DNA of 64,000 bases from DATKYQ01 sp035528415 (GTDB lineage: Bacteria; Myxococcota; B64-G9), in the NCBI GenBank assembly GCA_035528415.1, contig DATKYQ010000044.1, positions 1-64,000 on the forward strand, written 5' to 3'. Positions 1 through 7,986 of this stretch are shown here, one piece after another. A program made the translations under genes and the position numbers. Numbering within the stretch: position 1 is the first letter of the stretch; each line of letters begins with the position of its first letter. Under the pieces are notes generated by a model that did not search any database, had not been told where the DNA came from, and saw only the letters and a program-made list of their open reading frames with translations.

Positions 1-1
1 C

Positions 2-331
2 TGCGGCTACAGCGAGCAGGTGCATGCGGTGATGAAGGACGATCTGGCCGGGGGGCGGATGCCGTCCGGCAAGTTCGGGGTCAACGCTGCGTGGTGGCAT
101 GTGATGGTGCTGGCGTTGAACCTGAGCGAGGCGATGAAGAGACTGGTGCTTGGAGAGGGTTGGAGCAGGAAGCGAATGAAAGCGCTGCGGTTCCGACTGA
201 TCCACATCGGAGCGAGAGTAATGGAGAAGGGCCGCCGGGTGTGGATCCGGTTGAGCCAGGGCGAGGCAGCGCTGGGGCTTGTAAACCGAGCGAGGGAGAA
301 GATAAGAATGCTGGCCGAAGCGCCGGGCTAG
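2..331 (+). CDS. IS1380-family transposase, C-terminal part (cut by window edge)
   Basis: This is the C-terminal end of a DDE transposase; its 5' part lies outside the window. The frame is open from base 2 and reads GYSEQVHAVMKDDLAGG, then PSGKFG, NAAWW and LNLSEAMKRLVLGEGW, a pattern I recognise from the conserved C-terminal block of IS1380-type transposases. The catalytic DDE residues lie upstream and cannot be checked, so activity is unknown. The next gene begins 263 bases downstream. I could not identify a terminal inverted repeat or target duplication there, although two similar GGATCCG-containing stretches occur near 415 and 455. The family call is by recall of the motif. Confidence 0.72.
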   Translation, partial: CGYSEQVHAVMKDDLAGGRMPSGKFGVNAAWWHVMVLALNLSEAMKRLVLGEGWSRKRMKALRFRLIHIGARVMEKGRRVWIRLSQGEAALGLVNRAREKIRMLAEAPG

Positions 332-529
332 CAACAGCTCTTTGAGAGGGCAGAAAACGGGCGGGGCGTGAGATGAGTGCGCGCGAAAACCGCCCACAAC
401 CAGTCAGGGCGTGCGGATCCGTGGCCAAATGAGAACCTGAGACCCGGCAGGCACCGGATCCGCAGCCCAGTGGCCAAGATCGGGTGCGTTCACGCGGGAG
501 GGTGGGAGATCATGGATGAACTTCCCGAC

Positions 530-559
530 TTGACCAGTGCGGCGAACTTGAGCGATAAT
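530..559 (+). promoter_or_regulatory. candidate sigma70-type promoter
   Basis: TTGACC at 530-535 and GATAAT at 554-559 are separated by 18 bases. The site lies 36 bases before the GTG start at 595, which has an AAGGAG-like ribosome site around 584. Position and box quality fit a promoter for the secreted protein and possibly the run of genes behind it. No experimental support. Confidence 0.45.
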
Positions 560-594
560 CGGCCAATTAGTGTATTTGTCGGGAAGGAGCCCTG

Positions 595-1854
595 GTGATC
601 GCGAACAGCACGGGAAGAAAGATCGGTTTGATCGGCCGCTGCCTCTTGCTTTGCGTGTGTACTGTCTTGCTCATGCCGGCCGGCGCCTACGCTCACTGGT
701 GCAGCAACATCTACCAAACCTACGCGCGCATCGTGGTCAAGCCCGAGCGCCAGACCATCAACCTGGGCATGGGCGAGTCGGGTGATCTCATAGTCAGGGC
801 GCGCAACAACTTTCCTTACACCCTGCATTACATCCTGCTGAGGGCCAACCCGCCATCGGAACTCAGCGTCAGCGTCAGCCCGACCGAGTCCGAGGCCCAG
901 CAGAAGCCGATCTACGCCGGGCAGGAGGCAACCTTCACGCTGCACATCACCCGCAACCAGGCCGGCTCGGACGACGTCTCCGCGCTGAACCTCGAGGTGA
1001 ACGCCGATGTGTCGGGCATCAGCGGCTGGCGCGACATGGGCGACTGGTGGGTCGACCAGAACCCCGCAGCGGCCGATGTGCGTAATAGCCTTTCCAACGA
1101 TCCGCAGCAGTCCCAGGCCTTGCTCAACTTCGCATTGGCTGAAGTACCAGGCTCTTCAAACGAAAGCGACGGAGTGAACGGTCTCATAGATCTCTGGGTC
1201 TACCGGGCCGCCAACTGCGTAAGCTCCAATTTCGACTCGACTAATCCGATGCAGGGCATCCGCGCCGGGCTGCAGCTCGCTATCCGGTTGCGCTATCGCA
1301 ACTTCAACGATCCCAGCCGGGCAACAGTGGTCCAGGCGATGATCGATGCCATGGACGACCCTTACGAATACGCCCGCGGCTATGGCGCCTTTCTGGCCGC
1401 CTACGGCGGCAACGATGCAGGCGTTAGCACTCGCATCCAGGCGATTGCCGACAGCGATCCAGCCGGAAGCTGCTCGTACTCGGCCAGCACCGCGGCCCAG
1501 CGCATGGCCAAGGCCGCCCTGCTGATTTTGGGGCAGAACCAGTACCACACCGAAGTCACCGATTGCGTAAACGACGGCGGCGAGGACGGACATGTTCGAG
1601 CCGCCTGCGCCGCGGCCCTGGGCATCATGGGCGAGGACGCTCCCGTCACCGGCTACCTGATGCCGGCGACCGGGAACGGGTCGAGCCCCGACTACGACAG
1701 GCTCTTTGCCTCTTACTTGCTGCAACTGGTTGTCTACTCGCGGCGCGGGGGCCCCGAGGGCATCGGGGTGGTTTCTTTCCTCGACGAGGAAGTCATTCAG
1801 GACGACGTGCCGCCGCGCGCCCCTACCGGTTTGAGTGTGCAACCTGCGAGTTGA
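595..1854 (+). CDS. secreted hypothetical protein
   Basis: I do not recognise this family. The 419-residue protein begins with GTG, preceded at good spacing by GGGAAGGAG. A signal peptide is clear: a hydrophobic stretch at about residues 10-32 ends in GAYAH. The early mature part (about 40-130) looks like a beta-sandwich, with strand-like text on residual stress from unpaired tendencies, and residues 160-400 look helical, possibly HEAT-like (repeated ALLNFALAE, AAQRMAKAALLILG). Several Cys residues suit an exported protein with disulfides. It is followed 37 bases later by a lipoprotein on the same strand and may head the importer and polyferredoxin gene run. The tail ends in a short proline-rich stretch that could be the start of a truncated FN3 repeat (PPRAPTGLSV). 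Confidence 0.62.
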   Translation: MIANSTGRKIGLIGRCLLLCVCTVLLMPAGAYAHWCSNIYQTYARIVVKPERQTINLGMGESGDLIVRARNNFPYTLHYILLRANPPSELSVSVSPTESEAQQKPIYAGQEATFTLHITRNQAGSDDVSALNLEVNADVSGISGWRDMGDWWVDQNPAAADVRNSLSNDPQQSQALLNFALAEVPGSSNESDGVNGLIDLWVYRAANCVSSNFDSTNPMQGIRAGLQLAIRLRYRNFNDPSRATVVQAMIDAMDDPYEYARGYGAFLAAYGGNDAGVSTRIQAIADSDPAGSCSYSASTAAQRMAKAALLILGQNQYHTEVTDCVNDGGEDGHVRAACAAALGIMGEDAPVTGYLMPATGNGSSPDYDRLFASYLLQLVVYSRRGGPEGIGVVSFLDEEVIQDDVPPRAPTGLSVQPAS

Positions 1855-1891
1855 TTACGACCCATACCACTGTGAATCAAAGGAGACAGGA

Positions 1892-2434
1892 ATGAAGAAA
1901 GCGATAGTCGGCTTTGTATTTTTCGCGCTACCCCTTCTGACTGCGGCCTGCGGATCTTCGGGCGGCGACGACAAGAACGTCATCGACTACCTGCCGGCCA
2001 GCGGTGAAATCAGCGGCTGGGTGGAGGATACCGCCAAGGGCGAGGCCGGCCCGGAGTCGACCAGCACCATCCAGGATGCGACCCTGTGGGTGGACGGGGC
2101 CATGGATATCTTCACCGCCACCGGCGGCTGGGTGGCGCTGGCGCGCGAGTTTTACGTAAACGGCGGAACCAGGATATCGCTCTTCATCTACGAGATGTCC
2201 AACGCCACCACCGCCGGCCAGGTCTACGACACGATGGCGAGCTACTCGGGGGTCCAGTGGAGCGACTTCTCTTTCGACGGCGGCGAGAACATGGGACGTT
2301 TCGGAACCATCTATCATGACTGCTATGCGGATGCCGTCAAGGGCAAGTACTTTTTAGAAACCTGGACCGAGCCCGAAACCGCCGATGCAGACGCCAAGGC
2401 CTTCACCAAGGCCGTCTTACAAAAGCTGCCATGA
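1892..2434 (+). CDS. small lipoprotein, DUF6599-like
   Basis: A 180-residue lipoprotein. The ATG at 1892 follows AAAGGAGAC and starts a lipoprotein signal ending in the lipobox LLTAAC at about residue 19. An in-frame upstream start would add residues before the signal and lacks support. The mature part contains a beta-rich region with LFIYEMSNATTAGQVYDTM, reminding me of DUF6599-type periplasmic proteins, in which a similar segment occurs; this is recall, not a search. It ends 22 bases before the WtpA-like gene, so it may be transcribed with the importer. Its role could be periplasmic and linked to the polyferredoxin module, but no function is known. Confidence 0.6.
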   Translation: MKKAIVGFVFFALPLLTAACGSSGGDDKNVIDYLPASGEISGWVEDTAKGEAGPESTSTIQDATLWVDGAMDIFTATGGWVALAREFYVNGGTRISLFIYEMSNATTAGQVYDTMASYSGVQWSDFSFDGGENMGRFGTIYHDCYADAVKGKYFLETWTEPETADADAKAFTKAVLQKLP

Positions 2435-2456
2435 GCCCGCCGCCATCCCGTTGACC

Positions 2457-3431
2457 ATGCCGGCTCCATTGCGGGTGACGTTGCTGGTGGCGTCATGCCT
2501 GCTGTTCTTGCCGTCCGGCTGCAAGACCGGGAAGGAGCGCTCGGCGGTAACTATCTTTCACGCCGCAAGCCTGTCGGGTGCGCTGACCGATCTCGAAAAA
2601 CGTTTCGAAGATACGCATCCAGACTATGATTTACTGTTCGAGCCCTCGGGCTCGCAGGTGGCCGCGCGCAAGGTTTCCGAACTCTCCCGCCGGGCCGATC
2701 TGGTGCTGGTCGCCGACTGGCGGGTGATCGAAAAACTGCTCGTGCCCGAGCATGCCGAGTGGCTGATCAAGTTCGCCGCCAACGAAATCGTGCTGGCCTA
2801 CGGCGAGCACAGCCCTCACACCGAGGACATCAGCGCGGACAACTGGCCGCGGATTCTTGTGCAACCAGGAGTGCGCCTCGGCCGGGCCAACGAAAACACC
2901 GCCCCACTCGGGTTCCAGACGCTGATTGCCTGGAAGCTTTGCGAGATGCATTACGGTTCGCAGGCCGTGGGCGCGGATCTCGCCGGGCGGCTCGAGAAAC
3001 GCTGTGCGCCGAACCAGGTCACGCCCGATATCGCAGAACTTGTCTCGCTGCTCGAAGCCAGAGTGATCGATTACGCATTCGTCTTCCGCTCGATCGCCGA
3101 GGAGCACAACCTCAAGGTCATCCGTCTGCCGGCGGCTTGCAACCTGTCCGACACGTCCCTGTCCGGCTTCTACGCCAAGGCGGAAGTGCCGATCAGCCTG
3201 AAAAGCGGCTCTCCGCCGACAAGCATCGCCGGGTCTCCCATCGTTTACGGCCTGACCATTTTGAAAAACGCCCCCAACCGCCCGGGCGCGGTCGCCTTCG
3301 CCGCCTTCCTGCTGGGGCCCGAGGGCCGCCAAGCCTTGAAGCGGGCCGGTTTTGCCATGCTCCCGTCACCGGTATGCGAGACTCCCAAGCGCCTGCCCGC
3401 AGATCTGCGCTCCCTGGTGCGTGCGCCGTGA
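2457..3431 (+). CDS. wtpA: tungstate/molybdate ABC transporter, substrate-binding lipoprotein (WtpA-like)
   Basis: Periplasmic oxyanion-binding lipoprotein of a Mo/W importer. The signal runs from the ATG at 2457 to the lipobox LPSGC near residue 20. The mature N-terminus reads TIFHAASLSGALTDLEKRFE, typical of ModA/WtpA proteins, where FHA and the following Ser contact the oxyanion. EPSGSQVAARKV and FRSIAEEH match later family segments. WtpA-type proteins usually resemble this more than short ModA proteins do; selectivity between tungstate and molybdate cannot be read from sequence. The stop overlaps the permease start (GTGA at 3428-3431), so translation is likely coupled. A TTG at 2451 is a less likely alternative start. 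Confidence 0.85.
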   Translation: MPAPLRVTLLVASCLLFLPSGCKTGKERSAVTIFHAASLSGALTDLEKRFEDTHPDYDLLFEPSGSQVAARKVSELSRRADLVLVADWRVIEKLLVPEHAEWLIKFAANEIVLAYGEHSPHTEDISADNWPRILVQPGVRLGRANENTAPLGFQTLIAWKLCEMHYGSQAVGADLAGRLEKRCAPNQVTPDIAELVSLLEARVIDYAFVFRSIAEEHNLKVIRLPAACNLSDTSLSGFYAKAEVPISLKSGSPPTSIAGSPIVYGLTILKNAPNRPGAVAFAAFLLGPEGRQALKRAGFAMLPSPVCETPKRLPADLRSLVRAP

Positions 3432-4654
3432 TCCCGCGCTGGCCTGGTATTGTCATAACCATCGGGGCGCTGGCCGCGCTGCACGCCTTGCTTGCGCTGT
3501 TGCCCGGGCCGGTGGTCCCCGTGGCCACAAACCTGGTCTGGTTCGCGGCCAACATCTACGTTGCCTACTGCGCCTGGCTGGTAATCAGGGACTCAAGTCG
3601 TGCGGAGCTGGGCCTGTTCGCCGCCGGTTACATGGTTTTGCTGCTGCTGGTGCTCGTGCTTCTCGGGCGCGAGTCGCTTTTCATTCTGCTGGTCATCCTC
3701 TACGCCAGCGTCTACCGGATACGCGTGCTGCTGGGCGTCTTTATAGCCTTCGTGCTTGGCTACGTGGTCTTCCAGCCCTACGCTTTCGAGACATTCGTGC
3801 CGCTCTCTTTGGCTTTCATCGCCGTCTGGTGGGTCAGGCGTTCCGGCGCATCCGTCTTCCTGACGGCCTGCCTGGCAATCGGGCTGTTTTGCCTGGCGGG
3901 CATACTGCTCCCGCTCGTGCACCTGTTGATCCAGGACTCGCCCCAGACTCTCTGGTTCAGCTTTTCGCGGCCCGACGTACGCCGGGCCATCTGGCTGAGC
4001 CTGCTCTCCTCGGGCCTGGCGACCGTGATCGTCGCCGCCTGGGGCATTCCGCTGGCCTATGCCCTGGCACGAACCAACTTTCGCGGCAAGGGAGTGATCG
4101 AGTCGTTGGTCGATCTGCCTATTCTGATCCCGCAGTCGGTGGTCGGCATCGCCTTACTGGTGTTGCTGGGCCCCGGCACACCGCTGGGTCAGCTGCTGGA
4201 CTCTGCGGGCCTTGCACTCGGCGGCCGCTTCGCCGGGATCGTGGCCGCTCAGGTCTTCGTCGCCTGCCCATTCCTGATCAAGACGGCCATGACTGCCTTC
4301 GAGGGGGTCCCCGGCAACCTGGAAGACGCATCGCTGACGCTGGGCGCAGGCCCGGCGGCGACCTTCTTTCGCGTCACGCTGCCCTTGGCCTCGCGCGGTG
4401 TCTTTGTCGGCCTGGTGCTCACCTGGGCCAGGGCAATCAGCGAGTTCGGCGCCATCATCCTCTTCGCGCCCAATCCCCAGACGGCGCCGGTGCTGGCCAA
4501 CAACGAGTTTCTGAAGGCCGGGGTGAGCGAGGCGCGGCCGATCGCAGTGGTGTTGCTGGTCGTCTGCCTGTGGATCTTCGTGCTTTTGCAGTTCGGAAAG
4601 ACCTTCCTGCCTCACGCCTACCGACGCGGCTCTTCCGGGGAGGGCATGCGTTGA
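3428..4654 (+). CDS. wtpB: tungstate/molybdate ABC transporter permease with extended N-terminus
   Basis: Inner-membrane permease of the oxyanion importer. The GTG start overlaps the preceding stop. Residues about 180-400 form the usual MetI-like domain: six membrane segments and the coupling loop near EDASLTLGAGPAATFFRVTLP, the conserved EAA-type motif that contacts the ATPase. Before this lie about 150 residues with five or six additional hydrophobic segments. ModB/WtpB permeases are usually near 230-280 residues, so this 408-residue version is long. Pore residues (GIPLAYALARTNFRGK, LPILIPQSVVGIALL) are conserved. The gene is overlapped by the ATPase gene downstream. Confidence 0.85.
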   Translation: MIPRWPGIVITIGALAALHALLALLPGPVVPVATNLVWFAANIYVAYCAWLVIRDSSRAELGLFAAGYMVLLLLVLVLLGRESLFILLVILYASVYRIRVLLGVFIAFVLGYVVFQPYAFETFVPLSLAFIAVWWVRRSGASVFLTACLAIGLFCLAGILLPLVHLLIQDSPQTLWFSFSRPDVRRAIWLSLLSSGLATVIVAAWGIPLAYALARTNFRGKGVIESLVDLPILIPQSVVGIALLVLLGPGTPLGQLLDSAGLALGGRFAGIVAAQVFVACPFLIKTAMTAFEGVPGNLEDASLTLGAGPAATFFRVTLPLASRGVFVGLVLTWARAISEFGAIILFAPNPQTAPVLANNEFLKAGVSEARPIAVVLLVVCLWIFVLLQFGKTFLPHAYRRGSSGEGMR

Positions 4655-4659
4655 TCGTA

Positions 4660-5457
4660 ATGAGCAACCTGCGGCGGCGCTTCGGTGAATTCAGCATTGA
4701 GATCGACGATCTCGAAATCAAGCGCGGCCGTTATACCGTCATTCTGGGCCCAAGCGGCAGCGGCAAGTCGCTGCTGCTCAAGCTGCTGGCCGGGCTGCAC
4801 CACCCGCACAGTGGAAGCCTGCTGATCGACGGCAAGGATGCGCTGAATGTTCCGGCCGAGCGCAGAAACATCGGGCTGGTATTTCAGGAAGCCTCTTTGT
4901 TTCCGCACCTGTCTGCCAGGAGCAACATCGCTTACGGCTTGCGCGCCCGGCACGTCCCGGCTGCCGAGCGCAAACGCCGACTGGACGAGATGGTCACCCG
5001 ACTGGGCATCGCGGACATTCTCGGGCGACCGGTTGTCTCTCTGAGCGGCGGTGAGGCCCAGAAGATCGCCCTGGCTCGCGCACTGGTGGTGCGCCCGCGC
5101 ATCCTGCTGCTGGATGAGCCCCTGAGCCAGGTGGATCACAACGCCAGATTGGAGTTGCAAAAAGCTCTCAAGCGCCTGCAGCGTGAACTCGATCTCACCT
5201 GTCTGCACGTGACTCACGATCGCGAAGAAGCCGTCGTGCTGGCCGAGGATTGCGCGCTGATGCTGGGCGGGCGGGTCATCCAGGCGGGCGGGCTGGATAA
5301 TCTGCGCGATCGGCCGGCTTGCGATTTCGTGGCCTGGTTTTTAGGCGTCGATCCCGGGAGATATCCCGGCGCCCCGGAAGACTGCGGTAAGAGCTGTCTT
5401 TCGGGAAGCGGCCGCTGCGACCGGGGTCGGACGCTGAAGGATTCCGATGCAAGGTAA
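4660..5457 (+). CDS. wtpC: tungstate/molybdate ABC transporter ATPase
   Basis: Cytoplasmic ATPase energising the importer. Walker A GPSGSGKS, Q-loop FQEASLFPHLS, signature LSGGEAQKIALARAL, Walker B ILLLDEP and the switch His in LHVTHDREEA are all present. About 266 residues is shorter than ATPases with a C-terminal regulatory TOBE/MOP domain; the tail after FLGVDP is short and Cys-containing, so oxyanion feedback inside the ATPase seems absent. I list ATG 4660; a TTG at 4651 overlapping the permease stop and better spaced from GGGGAGGG is a real alternative. Its 3' end overlaps the polyferredoxin gene by 11 bases. Confidence 0.85.
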   Translation: MSNLRRRFGEFSIEIDDLEIKRGRYTVILGPSGSGKSLLLKLLAGLHHPHSGSLLIDGKDALNVPAERRNIGLVFQEASLFPHLSARSNIAYGLRARHVPAAERKRRLDEMVTRLGIADILGRPVVSLSGGEAQKIALARALVVRPRILLLDEPLSQVDHNARLELQKALKRLQRELDLTCLHVTHDREEAVVLAEDCALMLGGRVIQAGGLDNLRDRPACDFVAWFLGVDPGRYPGAPEDCGKSCLSGSGRCDRGRTLKDSDAR

Positions 5458-6481
5458 CTACCTGCCACTCTGGAAGCTCCTCGACGCGCCGCTGATCTCG
5501 CTCGACGAGAGCCACGTCGAGCTTCTCTCTGTGCTGGCCTTGATGCTGCTGGCCATGCTTGCCCTGGTGGCGCCCCGCGGCCGGCGCCAGTGGATACGTC
5601 ACCTGGTGCAGCTGCTTTCGGTGATGATCTTCTTCTACGTAGTCTACTCCTGCCTGGGCGTGTTCGGCATGGTGCGCAACGTGATATACGGCTCGACGCT
5701 GATTGGTACCATCTTCACCGAGTCGTTTTTCTGGATGAGCCTGCCGCTGGCCGTGATCGCCTTCAGCCTGACCAGCGGCCCCTACTTCTGCGGTTGGATC
5801 TGCCCGACCGGGGCTTTCCAGGAACTCTCGGCCGCCGTCAGAGAGCGTATCTCGAGACGACTGCGCCGGGGTATCAAGGATCGCACCCGCGTCCGCCCGC
5901 GCTGGTATAACCAGATTCTACTGGCTCTGTTCTTCGCGGGCTTTCTGGGGCTGATCTTCTACCTCGGCACCACAAAACGTTTCTACGTCGAAGATTCGAG
6001 TCTCTACTGGGCCTCCTCGCTCTTCCTGCTCATCTACCTGGTGCTCACCCGGGCGGTGGACGACGCCGCTATCCGGACGCTGCGCGGCGTGAGCTTTACG
6101 ATCATCGTCGTCTCGACTCTGTTCAAGACGGCCATTGTCTCTCCGGTCCACTTCGCCTTTGAGGACGTCAGCGATCCCGCCTCGGCGCTTTCGACCCTGG
6201 CGCTGGTGGTAGCCTCCCTTTTCATCAGCCGCGCCTGGTGCCGCTACGTCTGTCCCTGGGGATATCTGATGGGCTGCATCCAGCGAGTCTCGCGTCTCAG
6301 GGTGCAGGCCGGCGACGACTGCAAGGAATGCGGGACGTGTGAGAGCGTTTGCCGGGTGGGGGCGATCCACGCGGGGCGGGTGGAGATTTCGGAGTGCCAG
6401 TTTTGCCTGGCCTGCATCGACAAGTGTCCCAGCAATGCAATCAAGGTGGTGGATGTCTGGAAGAAGCAAGGGCATGCCTGA
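5447..6481 (+). CDS. membrane polyferredoxin, NapH/NosR-like
   Basis: An inner-membrane electron-transfer protein of 344 residues. Several membrane helices (about 20-40, 58-80, 95-112, 157-180, 190-210, 252-270) surround two loop motifs, CGWICPTGAFQE and CRYVCPWGYLMG, characteristic of the NapH/NosR/CcoG group. The C-terminus holds two 4Fe-4S motifs, CKECGTCESVC and CQFCLACIDKC, facing the cytoplasm in related proteins. It starts inside the ATPase gene and overlaps the next gene by 8 bases. Such proteins pass electrons between a quinol pool or ferredoxin and a periplasmic partner; the partner here could be the beta-propeller protein that follows. The donor and acceptor are not identifiable. 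Confidence 0.8.
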   Translation: MQGNYLPLWKLLDAPLISLDESHVELLSVLALMLLAMLALVAPRGRRQWIRHLVQLLSVMIFFYVVYSCLGVFGMVRNVIYGSTLIGTIFTESFFWMSLPLAVIAFSLTSGPYFCGWICPTGAFQELSAAVRERISRRLRRGIKDRTRVRPRWYNQILLALFFAGFLGLIFYLGTTKRFYVEDSSLYWASSLFLLIYLVLTRAVDDAAIRTLRGVSFTIIVVSTLFKTAIVSPVHFAFEDVSDPASALSTLALVVASLFISRAWCRYVCPWGYLMGCIQRVSRLRVQAGDDCKECGTCESVCRVGAIHAGRVEISECQFCLACIDKCPSNAIKVVDVWKKQGHA

Positions 6482-7976
6482 CCGGTTTGGTCATGGGGCG
6501 ATCATCCTTTTGTGCCTTGCGGGTACGATTACGACCGGCGCCGCCGAGTGGTTTCCCAGCGGCGCCGTCCCGCGTCCGGGCGACTGGCTGCTCGCGCGCC
6601 ACGACGCGGCCAACTCGGCGGTAACGATCCTTGACCACGACCCGCCTCAGGCGGCCCGGGCATGGACCCACCAGCTCTCGCGGCACGTGTTCGGTTACCG
6701 CCCCGGAATGAGCGTCTGGTCCTCGGCCGCGGTCGGCGACGTTGGCGGGCGGGCGGTGGTGGCCGCGGGCAGCTACGATCATAACCTCTACCTTTTCGAC
6801 GCCGCCGAGGGAAACCTGGTGTGGCGTTTCACTACCGGCAACGGAGTGTACTCGGCCCCGTTGATCTGGAAGGACGGCGAACGGGAGTGGATCTTCGTCG
6901 CCTCGAGCGACAGGTTAATCTACGGCCTGGACGCCGTACTCGGCAACCGGCGCTGGAGCCGCGCCGTGGCCGGCTACCAGCCTACTCTTGGGGGCAGCCG
7001 CCTGTCCGCGCCTTGCCTGGGCCTGTCCAAGGGAACCCCCGCCGTTTTTGTCGGCTACCGGGTCTGGGACAAGTCGCTGGCCAACTCGACTCAGAGCGGA
7101 GGACTGATCGCCGTCGCCGCACGATCTGGAGAGCGTCTGTGGCAGGTAGACTTTCTGGACAATTCTGTTTCCGACCCCGTCTTTGCCGTCTTTGACGATC
7201 ACTCATATGTCTTTGCGGCCTCCAGCGACGGCAACCTGCGCGCCCTGGATGCCGACAGCGGCAAACTACTCTGGTTTCACCGCGAGACCGAGCCGATCAT
7301 GGGCGCGCCGCTTTTCTATCAGGCTAGAAGCGGGCCGCGGGTAATCATCGGCTCGCACTTCGGCAAGCTGCGCTGTCTCGACGCCCACGATGGGCGTGAG
7401 ATCTGGAGCTTCAAGACGGGCAACTGGATTACCGGGGCCGCGGCACTCTACCGCTCGGGTGGGCGCGACCTGGTGGCCTTTGGATCGTACGACCGCCACC
7501 TGTACGTCCTGGAGGCCGAGAGTGGCCGTAAGGTGTTCGCCCATCTCGCCGCGGGGCCTGTTTATTCTTCTCCTGCGGTTGTTCCGCTGGAACCCGAGCC
7601 GCAGATTCTCTACGCGGCATGGGACAACCGCATCTACTGCCTGTCCGGTCTGGACGGCACCCAGCTCTGGACGCTATTCACGGGCCAGCCCCTGTGGGAC
7701 GCAGTGGCCCAGGGAGACAGCAACTGGTCCTCGCCGGTGGCGGCGCGCATCGACGGGCGCTGGATGTTGTATCACGGCTCCTATAACGGCGTCTTCTACG
7801 CCATCCCGCTGGCACAGGCCGCAACGGCCGTCGGCGCGCATCCCTGGACAAACCTGCGCTTCTGGGTGACGATGTTTTTAGCCATGGCCTTCTCGGGCGC
7901 CCTGGCTTTCTACCTCGACCGCCGCCGGCGCGGGCGCACGGCGGTTCGGGTGGACCGGAAATCTCCCCGCGAGTAG
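6474..7976 (+). CDS. exported PQQ-like beta-propeller protein with C-terminal anchor
   Basis: A 500-residue protein. A signal peptide (about residues 7-24, ending TTGAA) is followed by seven or eight repeats of the type 'YDHNLYLFDAAEGNLVWRF', 'DGNLRALDADSGKLLWF' and 'DRHLYVLEAESGRKVF', typical of PQQ-like or BamB-type propellers. Near residues 460-485 is a membrane helix followed by an Arg-rich tail (DRRRRGR), placing the propeller in the periplasm with the tail inside. No PQQ-dehydrogenase catalytic or cofactor motif was recognised, so it may be a docking scaffold. It overlaps the preceding polyferredoxin and is followed after 10 bases by a second one. This suggests a three-part membrane complex. 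Confidence 0.77.
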   Translation: MPDRFGHGAIILLCLAGTITTGAAEWFPSGAVPRPGDWLLARHDAANSAVTILDHDPPQAARAWTHQLSRHVFGYRPGMSVWSSAAVGDVGGRAVVAAGSYDHNLYLFDAAEGNLVWRFTTGNGVYSAPLIWKDGEREWIFVASSDRLIYGLDAVLGNRRWSRAVAGYQPTLGGSRLSAPCLGLSKGTPAVFVGYRVWDKSLANSTQSGGLIAVAARSGERLWQVDFLDNSVSDPVFAVFDDHSYVFAASSDGNLRALDADSGKLLWFHRETEPIMGAPLFYQARSGPRVIIGSHFGKLRCLDAHDGREIWSFKTGNWITGAAALYRSGGRDLVAFGSYDRHLYVLEAESGRKVFAHLAAGPVYSSPAVVPLEPEPQILYAAWDNRIYCLSGLDGTQLWTLFTGQPLWDAVAQGDSNWSSPVAARIDGRWMLYHGSYNGVFYAIPLAQAATAVGAHPWTNLRFWVTMFLAMAFSGALAFYLDRRRRGRTAVRVDRKSPRE

Positions 7977-7986
7977 ATTGATCACG

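Noticed and set aside
332..594. Possible right end of the insertion sequence
   Set aside because: Two similar GGATCCG-containing stretches are seen, but the left end is outside the window and no inverted repeat or target duplication could be confirmed.
3352..4650. Upstream extension of the ATPase frame over the permease gene
   Set aside because: The region is a shadow of the permease; the ATPase domain starts at 4651-4660 with its own ribosome site.
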